A stretch of DNA of 9,084 bases from Nitrososphaeraceae archaeon. Its GTDB lineage: Archaea > Thermoproteota > Nitrososphaeria > Nitrososphaerales > Nitrososphaeraceae. Location: assembly GCA_021155845.1 (NCBI GenBank), contig JAJNBK010000060.1, positions 1-9,084 of the forward strand, written 5' to 3'. Positions 1 to 5,819 of the stretch are shown piece by piece. The translations under genes were made by a program, and so were the position numbers. The notes beneath the pieces were generated by a model that worked only from the letters and a program-made list of their open reading frames with translations, had not been told where the DNA came from and did not search any database. Within the stretch, counting starts at the first letter, position 1. Each line of letters starts with the position of its first letter.

Positions 1-30
1 GTCGTTTCTTCTGAATCCTCCGTAACTCAT
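1..30 (-). CDS. 5' end of a minus-strand gene running off the left edge
   Basis: Only ten codons are visible, reading MSYGGFRRND with no stop before the window edge. The ATG is preceded on its own strand by an AAGG-type purine run about nine bases upstream and by a good TATA box (TTTATATA, complement of 65-72) about 35-40 bases upstream, as expected for an archaeal gene with a short leader. A Gly/Arg-rich N-terminus of the MSYGG type occurs on small archaeal nucleic-acid-binding proteins such as TRAM-domain proteins, but ten residues cannot decide this. It lies on the same strand as nadX, 135 bases downstream of the nadX stop, and seems to have its own promoter. Confidence 0.4.
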   Translation of the reverse strand, partial: MSYGGFRRND

Positions 31-60
31 TCTAAATACCTTGATTCAAGACAGATACTA

Positions 61-73
61 GCCCTATATAAAC
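61..73 (-). promoter_or_regulatory. TATA box for the gene at the left edge
   Basis: The complement reads GTTTATATAGGGC. The TATA centre is about 38 bases ahead of the ATG at 30, which predicts transcription starting near 42 and a leader of roughly 12 bases. The rest of 31-165 is AT-rich and shows no gene I can support. Confidence 0.4.
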
Positions 74-165
74 TGTAAAAAGGAGTTTGACTGTTCCAAC
101 AGATGCATCGTCCATCCTTATAGTTTTACTACCATTTAATATTGAGATACTAGAGCAAAACGTAG

Positions 166-1005
166 TCACGTGCCAATTCTTATGTTTTCGTTACATATTG
201 AGCGCATGCATTCGACTGCAGAAAGAATGGCAAGGTAACTTGTCTTTGGATTATTTGGACTTGGTATATTTCGAACAACAATATTAATTTCACCAAATTT
301 TCCTTTTGCAGTTATTTCGTGTTGGTTTACGGAAAAAGAGGGGTCTGCTATTATTTTGACTTTTGTCGCGTCCATACCTAATCCAGCTAAGCTTAGAGCG
401 GCTGCAACATTAACGTTGGCTGGAAATTTTTTTACAGCATCTCCTGCAGTTCCTTCATAGATTAATTTTTTCCGAGAGATCGACTCTGCTTTGAATCGGG
501 CTGTTTCAAAAAAAGGTGCCCCTGCTAAAGCCTTTGGACTTTTCGTTGTAGTAATTGTCACAGAGTGTAGTAAATGCCTGACACTCCTAATAGCGTCAAT
601 GCCCGCTATAGCGCCAGTAGGCACATAAATATGAACTTGTTTTTGGGAAGCAAGATCCGATAATTCATGAAGAAGGTCGCGCTCCGCAAGAGCACCGACG
701 CTCATTATAACCATATCTTTACCTGATTGAAGGATAGTTTTCGCAAATTTTCTCACTGCGTCTTGTGAAGCCGCTTCAATTATGATGTCTGCATCCATAA
801 AGGCAGTGGAAGAAATCAGTTTGGAGAAATTTGAAAATGATTTAGTAGCCGTATTTCGTAGCTTTGATTGTAGTTCCATTGCCACATTTTCAACCTTGTC
901 GTAAAGTACCACTAATTCCGCTTTTTGTATCATACCAGTATCAATCGCAACGGCAAGTTCGCTTCCTATAGTTCCACAGCCTATCAGTCCTACCTTCCTA
1001 GACAA
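166..1005 (-). CDS. nadX: L-aspartate dehydrogenase (NAD biosynthesis)
   Basis: This enzyme oxidises L-aspartate to iminoaspartate with NAD(P)+, giving the substrate of NadA; it replaces the L-aspartate oxidase NadB of many bacteria. The 279-residue protein starts with a Rossmann fold, VGLIGCGTIG at residues 5-14, followed by an acidic residue at the end of strand 2 (LYDK). The C-terminal domain has family signatures: FPANVNVAAALSLAG (about 194-208), DPSFSVNQHEI with the conserved His, and the terminal NPKTSYLAILSAVE. The length is normal for the family. The start is TTG, because no ATG precedes the Rossmann motif and an in-frame TAG lies ten codons upstream. Upstream AT-rich stretches (for example 1019-1044 and 1067-1076) could be TATA boxes, so the promoter is not settled. 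No other NAD gene is next to it, but nadA and nadC follow within 3.3 kb. Confidence 0.93.
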   Translation of the reverse strand: MSRKVGLIGCGTIGSELAVAIDTGMIQKAELVVLYDKVENVAMELQSKLRNTATKSFSNFSKLISSTAFMDADIIIEAASQDAVRKFAKTILQSGKDMVIMSVGALAERDLLHELSDLASQKQVHIYVPTGAIAGIDAIRSVRHLLHSVTITTTKSPKALAGAPFFETARFKAESISRKKLIYEGTAGDAVKKFPANVNVAAALSLAGLGMDATKVKIIADPSFSVNQHEITAKGKFGEINIVVRNIPSPNNPKTSYLAILSAVECMRSICNENIRIGT

Positions 1006-1226
1006 CTTATATATTTGAGATTTAATCTATATTACAATATTAAGTTGCCTAGCATCTTTTCACTGGATTTAAAATTATTTGTTAAAAAGTTTTTTAGGTC
1101 GAACTAAGCAAACCCCCTAAAAGGAGTTTCAATGATATTTTTCATATAAATAAGAGATTTAGTGCTCAGATAACTAATCAAAATTTCAATGTTCAAAAGA
1201 AAGTCGAGTTATTTCATGCGAAGCGG

Positions 1227-1389
1227 TTATCTTCTTCCGCCACGTTCAGGTTTTTTCTGTCCTGGCAACCTTCTCTTTTCAAATCGTTTAATAAAGTTGT
1301 TTTTGTTACGTGATTTCGGGTTTACCTTCGATTTTTGGGGTCTGACCTCTTACTTTACCAGCCTTGGTTAATGATCCGTGTGTTGGCAT
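1227..1389 (-). pseudogene. rps30e: Ribosomal protein S30e, split by a +1 frameshift
   Basis: Reading the complement from the ATG at 1389 gives 23 residues beginning [20 protein letters not shown], the hallmark N-terminus of archaeal/eukaryotic S30e, a small-subunit ribosomal protein. That frame stops at codon 28. Shifting by one base at CCC (1320-1318) restores [12 protein letters not shown], then EKRRLPGQKKPERGGRR and a stop at 1227-1229, matching the basic S30e C-terminus with its PGQ motif. Joined, the product is 53 residues, the usual size. A TATA box stands at the correct distance upstream. S30e is normally a single essential gene, so a one-base sequencing or assembly insertion in the CCC run is the simplest explanation. 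A real pseudogene with another copy elsewhere, or +1 ribosomal frameshifting, are alternatives. Typed pseudogene because the frame is broken as given. Confidence 0.85.
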
Positions 1390-1419
1390 ATATTTCGCTC
1401 ACCAACGCTATAGCGCCGT

Positions 1420-1433
1420 CTTTTATATATGTA
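1420..1433 (-). promoter_or_regulatory. TATA box of the S30e gene
   Basis: The complement reads ACATATATAAAAGA. Its centre is about 37 bases ahead of the ATG at 1389, predicting transcription from near 1400 and a leader of about ten bases. Between box and start lies a perfect 10-base palindrome, CGCTATAGCG (1406-1415). An intact promoter argues that the downstream S30e gene is still expressed. Confidence 0.55.
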
Positions 1434-1707
1434 TTACTAGAATAATCATTATTAGAATTATAGCAATCTTAAGAAATCTCCTCTGGTGCAATTATCAAAA
1501 AACAGATTGAACTAACTGTTAACATGTTTTTGTCTCTATTGTTTTACTTACATGAAAAGCAATACCGGAGATTCTCAATCCTATCCTTATGGACTGAATG
1601 GCTGTTTCAATAATGCTTTCTAAAAAGAAAAAAAGAATATGGTACGGTACGTCGGGAAATAACCAGCATACGATAAGCCAGCATTTGGTACCAAATACCA
1701 CTACCTG

Positions 1708-1966
1708 TTATAATCTGATATTTTCCATAGATTTATGTACCAAAGTATTTAGAAATCTTTCTGCAACAAACTTTGCCTCATTTTCATCTAAAAGATAAAT
1801 ATCAAGAATTGACTTATCTGTGGTTTGATTGCAACCTAATCCAAAGCATGCTCTATTAACTTTGATAAAGTTTTAGCAACTATAAATTGAGAAAGCTTCC
1901 TTCTTTTACAAATATTTCTTCTGGTTTTATTTTAAATCCATTTCGACACAGAGAGACATGACACAT
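1708..1966 (-). pseudogene. Possible decayed small protein gene, three frames
   Basis: Three successive minus-strand segments each read like protein but end at stops that a one-base shift would bypass. The first runs from ATG at 1966 (MCHVSLCRNGFKIKPEEIFV onward) to a stop at 1880-1882. The second (QFIVAKTLSKLIEHALD) stops at 1836-1838. The third (LGCNQTTDKSILDIYLLDEN, then EAKFVAERFLNTLVHKSMEN) stops at 1708-1710. Joined they would make roughly 85 residues ending in an amphipathic helix. I do not recognise the family. The composition and colinearity suggest a real gene broken by two indels, either natural decay or sequence error; the broken S30e gene next door makes both plausible. Chance AT-rich open frames cannot be excluded. 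Confidence 0.3.
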
Positions 1967-2118
1967 CTTTACAAATCTAGATAATGCTTTTATTGTGACT
2001 GTGTAGGAAAACCTAAAAGATATAAGTATAGCAAAAGTAATCCATTTTATGATGCCCTATTTTTATTAAGTATAATAAGAGAGAGTCAGCGGACGTTTCT
2101 AGCTTTAGCCTTTATTAG

Positions 2119-2267
2119 GTAAATAGAGCCGATAATATTGTCTTAGCTTATTTTGATAAGGTTTCAGCAAAGTATTAGATCATGTGGCAAGTATTGCCCA
2201 TAATGTGGATACTAAAGGCAAGGCTGTCCTAGATTATACTACTTTAAATGTAGTAGCAAAGATGTAG
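2119..2267 (+). pseudogene. Possible coding remnant upstream of nadA
   Basis: Two plus-strand fragments follow one another with a frame change. The first, NRADNIVLAYFDKVSAKY, stops at 2176-2178. The second is open from 2166 (SKVLDHVASIAHNVDTKGKA, then VLDYTTLNVVAKM) and stops at 2265-2267, 19 bases before the first nadA ATG. A further open stretch, CDCVGKPKRYKYSKSNPFYD and beyond, lies before it in another frame. I do not recognise any of these. They could be remains of a gene once cotranscribed with nadA, or chance. Confidence 0.22.
2237..2255. promoter_or_regulatory. Palindrome around the likely nadA TATA element
   Basis: TACTAC-TTTAAAT-GTAGTA: two 6-base inverted arms flank TTTAAAT, the best TATA-like element ahead of nadA. 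A TATA centre at about 2246 predicts transcription from about 2272, so a repressor bound here would block TBP. GTAGTA occurs a third time at 2264-2269. The element also falls inside a possible coding remnant, so it may be accidental. Confidence 0.35.
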
Positions 2268-2286
2268 TAATTGTTATCTAAGGAAA

Positions 2287-3237
2287 ATGATGATGCAAGA
2301 TAGAGACTATGCGGATGAGGTTATTGCTTTAAAGAAAGAAAAGAATGCAGTAATTCTTGCGCATAATTATCAATTACCTGAAGTACAGGATGTAGCAGAT
2401 TTTATAGGAGATTCTCTAGCACTTTCACGACATGCTGCACGTACGGACGCTGAGAACATAGTCTTCTGCGGCGTACATTTTATGGCGGAGACTGCTTCGA
2501 TTATATGTCCAGATAAAAGAGTTCTTATTCCTGATTTAGAAGCAGGTTGTTCTCTATCATCCACTATTAATGCAGAAGAGTTAAAGACATGGATTAAAGA
2601 GCACCCAGAGGCCATAGTTGTTAGTTATGTTAATACTAGTGCTGAAGTAAAGGCATTATCGGATTTCTGTTGTACTTCTTCAAATGCTGTTAAAGTAGTT
2701 AACAGTATTCCAAAAGATAAAGAAATATTGTTTTTGCCTGATATGTTTCTTGGCTCATACGTTGCGAATGTAACCAAAAGAAAGAACATGTATATTTGGC
2801 CTGGCGAGTGTCATGTCCATGCTGGAATAAAGGCAGAAGACATCAACAAAATGCTTACAACTTTCAAAGAGGCAGATTTTTTAGTTCATCCAGAATGTAG
2901 CTGTACATCATCAGCGCTGTATCATATGGCTACTGGCGAATTGATAAAATCTGGTCACATTTTATCGACCGAAGGGATGATGAATCATGCCAGAAATTCA
3001 CATGCAAGTCAATTTGTAATTGCTACCGAAACAGGAATTCTTCATAGAATGATTAAGGAGAATCCCGATAAAACATTTATTCCAGTAAAAGATGACGCAG
3101 TTTGTAAGTATATGAAAAAGATCAATCTAAAGAAGGTTCATAATTCTCTAGTAAACAATATATATGAAGTTAAAGTGCCATCTAAAACAGCAGAAAAAGC
3201 TAGACTAGCTATTGAGCGTATGCTAGTAATATCATGA
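2287..3237 (+). CDS. nadA: Quinolinate synthase A
   Basis: This enzyme condenses iminoaspartate with dihydroxyacetone phosphate to quinolinate, the second step of de novo NAD synthesis, using an oxygen-sensitive 4Fe-4S cluster. The 316-residue protein has the three cluster cysteines at the expected spacing: C88 (AGCSLSS), C175 (GECHVHAG) and C273 (AVCKYMKKI). Substrate-site motifs are AHNYQ (25-29), GDSLALS (41-47), YVNTSAEVKA (114-123), HPEC (201-204) and STEGM (227-231). The length fits the short archaeal/Thermotoga type. Three ATGs in a row open the frame; a Shine-Dalgarno-like AAGGA at 2280-2284 is best spaced for the third (2293), so the true start may be two codons later. Its product feeds NadC, whose gene converges from the other side. 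Confidence 0.96.
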   Translation: MMMQDRDYADEVIALKKEKNAVILAHNYQLPEVQDVADFIGDSLALSRHAARTDAENIVFCGVHFMAETASIICPDKRVLIPDLEAGCSLSSTINAEELKTWIKEHPEAIVVSYVNTSAEVKALSDFCCTSSNAVKVVNSIPKDKEILFLPDMFLGSYVANVTKRKNMYIWPGECHVHAGIKAEDINKMLTTFKEADFLVHPECSCTSSALYHMATGELIKSGHILSTEGMMNHARNSHASQFVIATETGILHRMIKENPDKTFIPVKDDAVCKYMKKINLKKVHNSLVNNIYEVKVPSKTAEKARLAIERMLVIS

Positions 3238-3377
3238 AATGTGAGACAGCTGGACAAGCATTTCACCAAAACTTAGTCTCTTCAAGTGCTTTCCTCATAA
3301 TCTCGATGATGAGCAAATGCGAACGCTTAATCTATACTATGTGATTTAGAACGACCCTTTAGAGCGTATTAAAGCTT
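3238..3377. other. Convergent intergenic region between nadA and nadC
   Basis: There is no gene here. It must hold the transcript ends of both nadA and the rpoE'-spt4-nadC operon, but no long T-run stands out on either strand. It contains one copy of a 16-base sequence, TTAATCTATACTATGT (3327-3342), repeated exactly at 5134-5149. A GATGATGA at about 3306-3313 resembles a C box, but no D box follows. Confidence 0.5.
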
Positions 3378-4244
3378 TCATATTATTTCTAGGCTGAAAT
3401 CGACTGCCTTAGGAGAATGAGTAAGAAATCCAACTGAGATAATGTCAGGCTGTTCTTTTGCGTAGTCCCTTATGTTCTGCATGGTTATTCCTCCCGAGAT
3501 CTCTAGCTGAACCTTTTCTCGTATACCTATTCTTGAAAGTTCTTTAATTATTTTAGCTGCCTCCTCGGGAGAGAAGTTGTCAAGCATAACAATATCTGCT
3601 CCAGCGGTTATGGCTTCAATAACTTCATTTGAATTCTTAGCTTCACATTCTATGGTTATTGAAGAGGCTGCCTTCTTTTTTGCGATTTCTATGGATTTCT
3701 TTACAGAGCCTGTAATTGCAAGATGATTATCCTTTATCAAGACCATATCATCTAAGCGTATTCTGTGGCTATTTCCTCCTCCTATTGTCACAGCTTTTTT
3801 ATCGAAAAATCTCAAACCTGGTGCTGTTTTGCGCGTACTGGCTATTATAATGGAATCACTTAAATCTACAATTGCATCCTTAATGTATCTGGTTTCAGAT
3901 GCTATGCCACTCATTCTCATTATAAGGTTTAAGGCTGTCCTCTCTGCCTTTAGAATAGAACGTGTCTTTCCTTCTATTGTCATTACGATGGTCCCCTTTT
4001 GAACCCATGATCCATCGGAAACCAAAGCTTTTGTGTTGCAGCCACACAGATCGAAAATCAAACTCATTTCTTCAAGACCACACACTACTGCTGATTTTTT
4101 ATTTTTACATATAATCTGTGCTCGACTATGAAGATCGTGCGGAATAAGACAATTGCTCGTAACGTCTCCAGTACCGATGTCTTCATGCAAGAACTTTACT
4201 AGAGCATCTCTCACATTAAGAAATGACTCTAAATTCTTCATCAT
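3378..4244 (-). CDS. nadC: Quinolinate phosphoribosyltransferase (decarboxylating)
   Basis: This enzyme converts quinolinate and PRPP to nicotinate mononucleotide with loss of CO2, the third step of de novo NAD synthesis. The 288 residues match the family throughout: EDIGTGDVTS (21-30), ERTALNLIMRMSGIASETR (101-119), the PRPP/quinolinate-binding ASTRKTAPGLRFFDKKAV (135-152) followed by GGGNSHRIRLDDMVLIKDNH (155-174), IECEAKN (198-204), DIVMLDN (217-223) and LEISGGIT (247-254). The gene starts seven bases after the spt4 stop, so it is almost certainly the third gene of the rpoE'-spt4-nadC transcript. Two ATGs open the frame and I cannot choose between them. No residue known to be essential seems missing. 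Confidence 0.96.
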   Translation of the reverse strand: MMKNLESFLNVRDALVKFLHEDIGTGDVTSNCLIPHDLHSRAQIICKNKKSAVVCGLEEMSLIFDLCGCNTKALVSDGSWVQKGTIVMTIEGKTRSILKAERTALNLIMRMSGIASETRYIKDAIVDLSDSIIIASTRKTAPGLRFFDKKAVTIGGGNSHRIRLDDMVLIKDNHLAITGSVKKSIEIAKKKAASSITIECEAKNSNEVIEAITAGADIVMLDNFSPEEAAKIIKELSRIGIREKVQLEISGGITMQNIRDYAKEQPDIISVGFLTHSPKAVDFSLEII

Positions 4245-4251
4245 ATTATCA

Positions 4252-4458
4252 TTATGAAACTTTTAGTGCATACTTATGAGGAGCTGTAATCTCTAGAGTA
4301 CTGGCTATCTGTGATTTCGAGGGGTCAAAGACAAGGATTATTCCGAAGACAAGGATTATTCCGGACCAATCTGGAGAAAGATCAGATGATTTACAAACCG
4401 GACAAACCTTCCCAATAGTTATTGCCTTGCATTTTTTACAAGCAACTTCTTTAGGCAA
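4252..4458 (-). CDS. spt4: Transcription elongation factor Spt4 with internal duplication
   Basis: Spt4 (RpoE'') is a small zinc protein that pairs with Spt5/NusG and aids RNA polymerase processivity. The zinc ribbon has four cysteines: CKKC (7-10) and CPVC (19-22), followed by the typical SSDLSPDWSG and DPSKSQIAS, then the ending HKYALKV. At 68 residues it is about six longer than I expect. The excess is explained by a perfect tandem repeat of 18 bases (4328-4345 and 4346-4363) that doubles GIILVF between DWS and DPS. The frame is kept. The start is TTG, giving the conserved MPKEVACKKC; a strong AAAGGAGGAGG lies about 10 to 20 bases upstream inside the end of rpoE', whose stop is three bases away. 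Whether the duplication is tolerated in the Spt5 interface is unknown. Confidence 0.93.
   Translation of the reverse strand: MPKEVACKKCKAITIGKVCPVCKSSDLSPDWSGIILVFGIILVFDPSKSQIASTLEITAPHKYALKVS
4328..4363 (-). repeat. Perfect 2 x 18-bp tandem duplication in spt4
   Basis: The unit on the plus strand is AAGACAAGGATTATTCCG, present twice with no mismatch and no spacer. It equals six codons and duplicates the strand GIILVF in Spt4. The lack of divergence suggests a recent event, a length polymorphism, or less likely an assembly artefact. Confidence 0.97.
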
Positions 4459-4461
4459 TTA

Positions 4462-5061
4462 CTATTTGCCTCCTCCTTTCTTTTCTTTCGCTGGTGCAGG
4501 CGTAGCCGGCTGATTGGCCTTTTTTACCTCCTGCGCTATCCATTCAGTTGCACCCAGAAAAGGTTGGCGACAGGTTATACCAATTTTTCCCATTGCTGCT
4601 CCTTTACCTAGACTGACAGCAGTAACTCTTGCTCTTATTCTCGAACCTATTCTCAATGATTTTGCCGACTGATTGGCTATAATTACACCTTGTTTTACAT
4701 CACTCCTCAAATAATCATCTGTTATTTGTGATAGATGAAGCAATGCATCAGTCGGTCCGATTCTAACGAAAGCTCCAAAATCTGTGATTTCTACTACCTC
4801 TCCTTCAACTACTTCCTGCAATTTTGGAAAGAACGTTAACGCCTTGAAATTCACTCTATGATAGGTAGCACCATCACCAGCTACTAGTTTACCTATTGAA
4901 TTGGCGGTAGCATCAATAATCATAATAATATAACCTATGTCTGGACTTATCATGCTCTCGTACTTTTCTTTTAGTATTCCAATAGCGGTGTTCTTCAGGG
5001 AATTAGTTAACCTGTTTGGTGGAATTCTGACAACATCACTCATATGCACTATAGAAAACAT
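4462..5061 (-). CDS. rpoE: RNA polymerase subunit Rpo7 (RpoE')
   Basis: This subunit forms the stalk of archaeal RNA polymerase with Rpo4, helps open the promoter and contacts the emerging RNA. The 199-residue protein begins MFSIVHMSDVVRIPP, the standard Rpo7 N-terminus, which fixes the start. Residues 1-80 are the tip domain that contacts the core enzyme. Residues about 82-165 are an S1 RNA-binding domain, seen in EGEVVEITDFGAFVRIGPTD and ALLHLSQI. A tail rich in Ala, Pro, Lys and Gly (PATPAPAKEKKGGGK) follows and is probably disordered. The last codons carry the purine-rich ribosome-binding site of spt4, and spt4 begins three bases after the stop. A TATA-like box lies about 35 bases upstream, so this is the first gene of the operon with spt4 and nadC. 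Confidence 0.95.
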   Translation of the reverse strand: MFSIVHMSDVVRIPPNRLTNSLKNTAIGILKEKYESMISPDIGYIIMIIDATANSIGKLVAGDGATYHRVNFKALTFFPKLQEVVEGEVVEITDFGAFVRIGPTDALLHLSQITDDYLRSDVKQGVIIANQSAKSLRIGSRIRARVTAVSLGKGAAMGKIGITCRQPFLGATEWIAQEVKKANQPATPAPAKEKKGGGK

Positions 5062-5086
5062 ACTGTATGTAGGCAGTTAATCGAAA

Positions 5087-5100
5087 CATCAATTTATGAA
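5087..5100 (-). promoter_or_regulatory. Putative promoter of the rpoE'-spt4-nadC operon
   Basis: The complement reads TTCATAAATTGATG, centred about 34 bases before the rpoE' ATG, predicting a leader of about seven bases. A 13-base palindrome, ACATAC-T-GTATGT (5058-5070), covers the expected transcription start and the start codon. The match to a TATA box is moderate. Confidence 0.35.
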
Positions 5101-5143
5101 CCTTTTGATTCAAGAATGATACGATGAAATGATTTAATCTATA

Positions 5144-5698
5144 CTATGTATATAAAATTTCAAATTTCATTGAAGATTCCGTTACTTCAAAAGTGGCATC
5201 CTTTGCGATAGTATTTTTTAAAGTAGATCGAAGATATCCTTCGAAGAATTTGGAACCCTTTCGTCCTAGGCGATGTCGTATTACGATAATTCTGCTACTT
5301 GATTGTGAAATTTCGTCATATGTACCTAAATGGCCATATCTACAAATAATTTTTTCTATATATTCTAGGACTGACTTTTCAGTCAAATCCTTCTTCCAAA
5401 ACATTATTGTATCAATTGGAACTGTTTCACCAAGTTTCATGCCTAGGTCGTAGAGACTTTCCTCATTACTACAATCAAGCAATGAAGTCAAGATTTCACG
5501 GTTTACAACCACCATGTCAATTTTAGATAAATATCTAGTAAACTCGGTATATCTTTTTAAGATAATTCCCACTAGTGCATTTACTGATATGCCCATTCTT
5601 TCTGCCTCCTCATCTAATATTTTGGAATATTCATTATCAAATCTAAAAGACCTTGTTGAGGTAGCAGAAAGACTATTAGAAGATAATTTAGGAGGCAT
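5144..5698 (-). CDS. RHH-like putative DNA-binding protein of archaeal type
   Basis: I do not recognise a named family. Residues about 16-54 look like a ribbon-helix-helix DNA-binding domain: a short basic strand (TRSFRFD), then helices ILDEEAERMGIS and NALVGIILKRYTEF. The remaining 130 residues form an alpha/beta domain with DLGMKLGETVPIDTIMF, a basic VIRHRLGRKGSKFFEGYL and a terminal strand ATFEV..SMKFEI; proteins of this shape are, to my knowledge, common in Nitrososphaeria and may sense a signal. No zinc site or membrane segment is seen. The frame can also begin at GTG 5704, but a TATA box centred near 5726 predicts transcription from about 5700, favouring the ATG at 5698 as a leaderless start (184 residues). 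It is divergent from the TFB gene, so regulation of itself and TFB is a reasonable guess. Confidence 0.72.
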   Translation of the reverse strand: MPPKLSSNSLSATSTRSFRFDNEYSKILDEEAERMGISVNALVGIILKRYTEFTRYLSKIDMVVVNREILTSLLDCSNEESLYDLGMKLGETVPIDTIMFWKKDLTEKSVLEYIEKIICRYGHLGTYDEISQSSSRIIVIRHRLGRKGSKFFEGYLRSTLKNTIAKDATFEVTESSMKFEILYT

Positions 5699-5717
5699 TT
5701 TCACACATTTATTATTT

Positions 5718-5731
5718 CTCTCAATTAAATG
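5718..5731 (-). promoter_or_regulatory. TATA box of the RHH-like gene
   Basis: The complement reads ATACATTTAATTGA with the core ATTTAATTG at 5722-5730, about 28 bases ahead of the ATG at 5698. This fits leaderless transcription. One copy of the TTGTGTTA repeat (5734-5741) lies directly on its upstream (BRE) side. Confidence 0.45.
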
Positions 5732-5733
5732 TA

Positions 5734-5761
5734 TTGTGTTAGAATGAATTTTTTTGTGTTA
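5734..5761. repeat. Two TTGTGTTA direct repeats 20 bp apart
   Basis: TTGTGTTA occurs at 5734-5741 and again at 5754-5761, a centre-to-centre distance of 20 bases, about two helical turns. The repeats lie between the divergent promoters of the RHH-like and TFB genes. Such spacing would suit cooperative binding of dimers on one DNA face; RHH proteins often bind this way. The site is a candidate operator only. Confidence 0.35.
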
Positions 5762-5805
5762 CAATTGGTGATTAGTTTACAATAATAACATAATAGTACA
5801 CATGT

Positions 5806-5819
5806 AGCTTATATTTATT
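5806..5819 (+). promoter_or_regulatory. TATA box of the TFB gene
   Basis: The core CTTATATTTAT (5808-5818) is centred about 26 bases ahead of the ATG at 5839, so the message is probably leaderless from the first ATG. It is flanked by inverted TGTAG (5803-5807) and CTACA (5820-5824), which might be an operator or chance. Confidence 0.55.

Larger units (their letters stand above)
1434..2286. other. Gene-poor region with degraded coding fragments
   Basis: About 850 bases lie between the S30e promoter and nadA with no intact ORF over about 66 codons. I see no tRNA, rRNA or CRISPR repeat. There are perfect palindromes AATAATCATTATT (1441-1453) and ATTTGGTACCAAAT (1683-1696) of unknown meaning. 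Coding-like stretches in changing frames occur on the minus strand (1708-1966) and plus strand (about 2119-2267) and are listed separately. The minus-strand stretch 1519-1701 is open for 60 codons and contains a segment, IIETAIQSIRIGLRISGIAF, that could be a further remnant, but I do not recognise it. Confidence 0.5.

Noticed and set aside
87..287. Plus-strand ORF of 66 codons with a nearby TATA-like sequence and AGGAG
   Set aside because: Its second half is antisense to nadX, it begins with TTG, and the TATA element fits the minus-strand gene at the left edge better.
1110..1129. Imperfect hairpin AAACCCCCT-AAA-AGGAGTTT between S30e and nadX as an intrinsic terminator
   Set aside because: The stem has a mismatch and a bulge, no T-tract follows directly, and archaeal termination does not depend on such hairpins.
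1189..1371. Plus-strand 60-codon ORF
   Set aside because: It is antisense to the S30e gene, whose sequence is recognisable on the minus strand.
604..1417. CGCTATAGCGCC present at 604-615 and 1406-1417
   Set aside because: The first copy is explained by nadX codons; two copies of 12 bases with a palindromic core are not convincing as a functional repeat.
1598..1798. Plus-strand 66-codon ORF
   Set aside because: It opposes coding-like minus-strand segments, has no recognisable feature and no convincing promoter.
1985..2267. Transposase remnant, because of Cys pairs and basic residues in the plus-strand fragments
   Set aside because: No catalytic motif, terminal inverted repeat or target duplication could be found.
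3304..3345. C/D box small RNA suggested by GATGATGA
   Set aside because: No CTGA D box follows at the needed distance and no paired C'/D' motifs are present.
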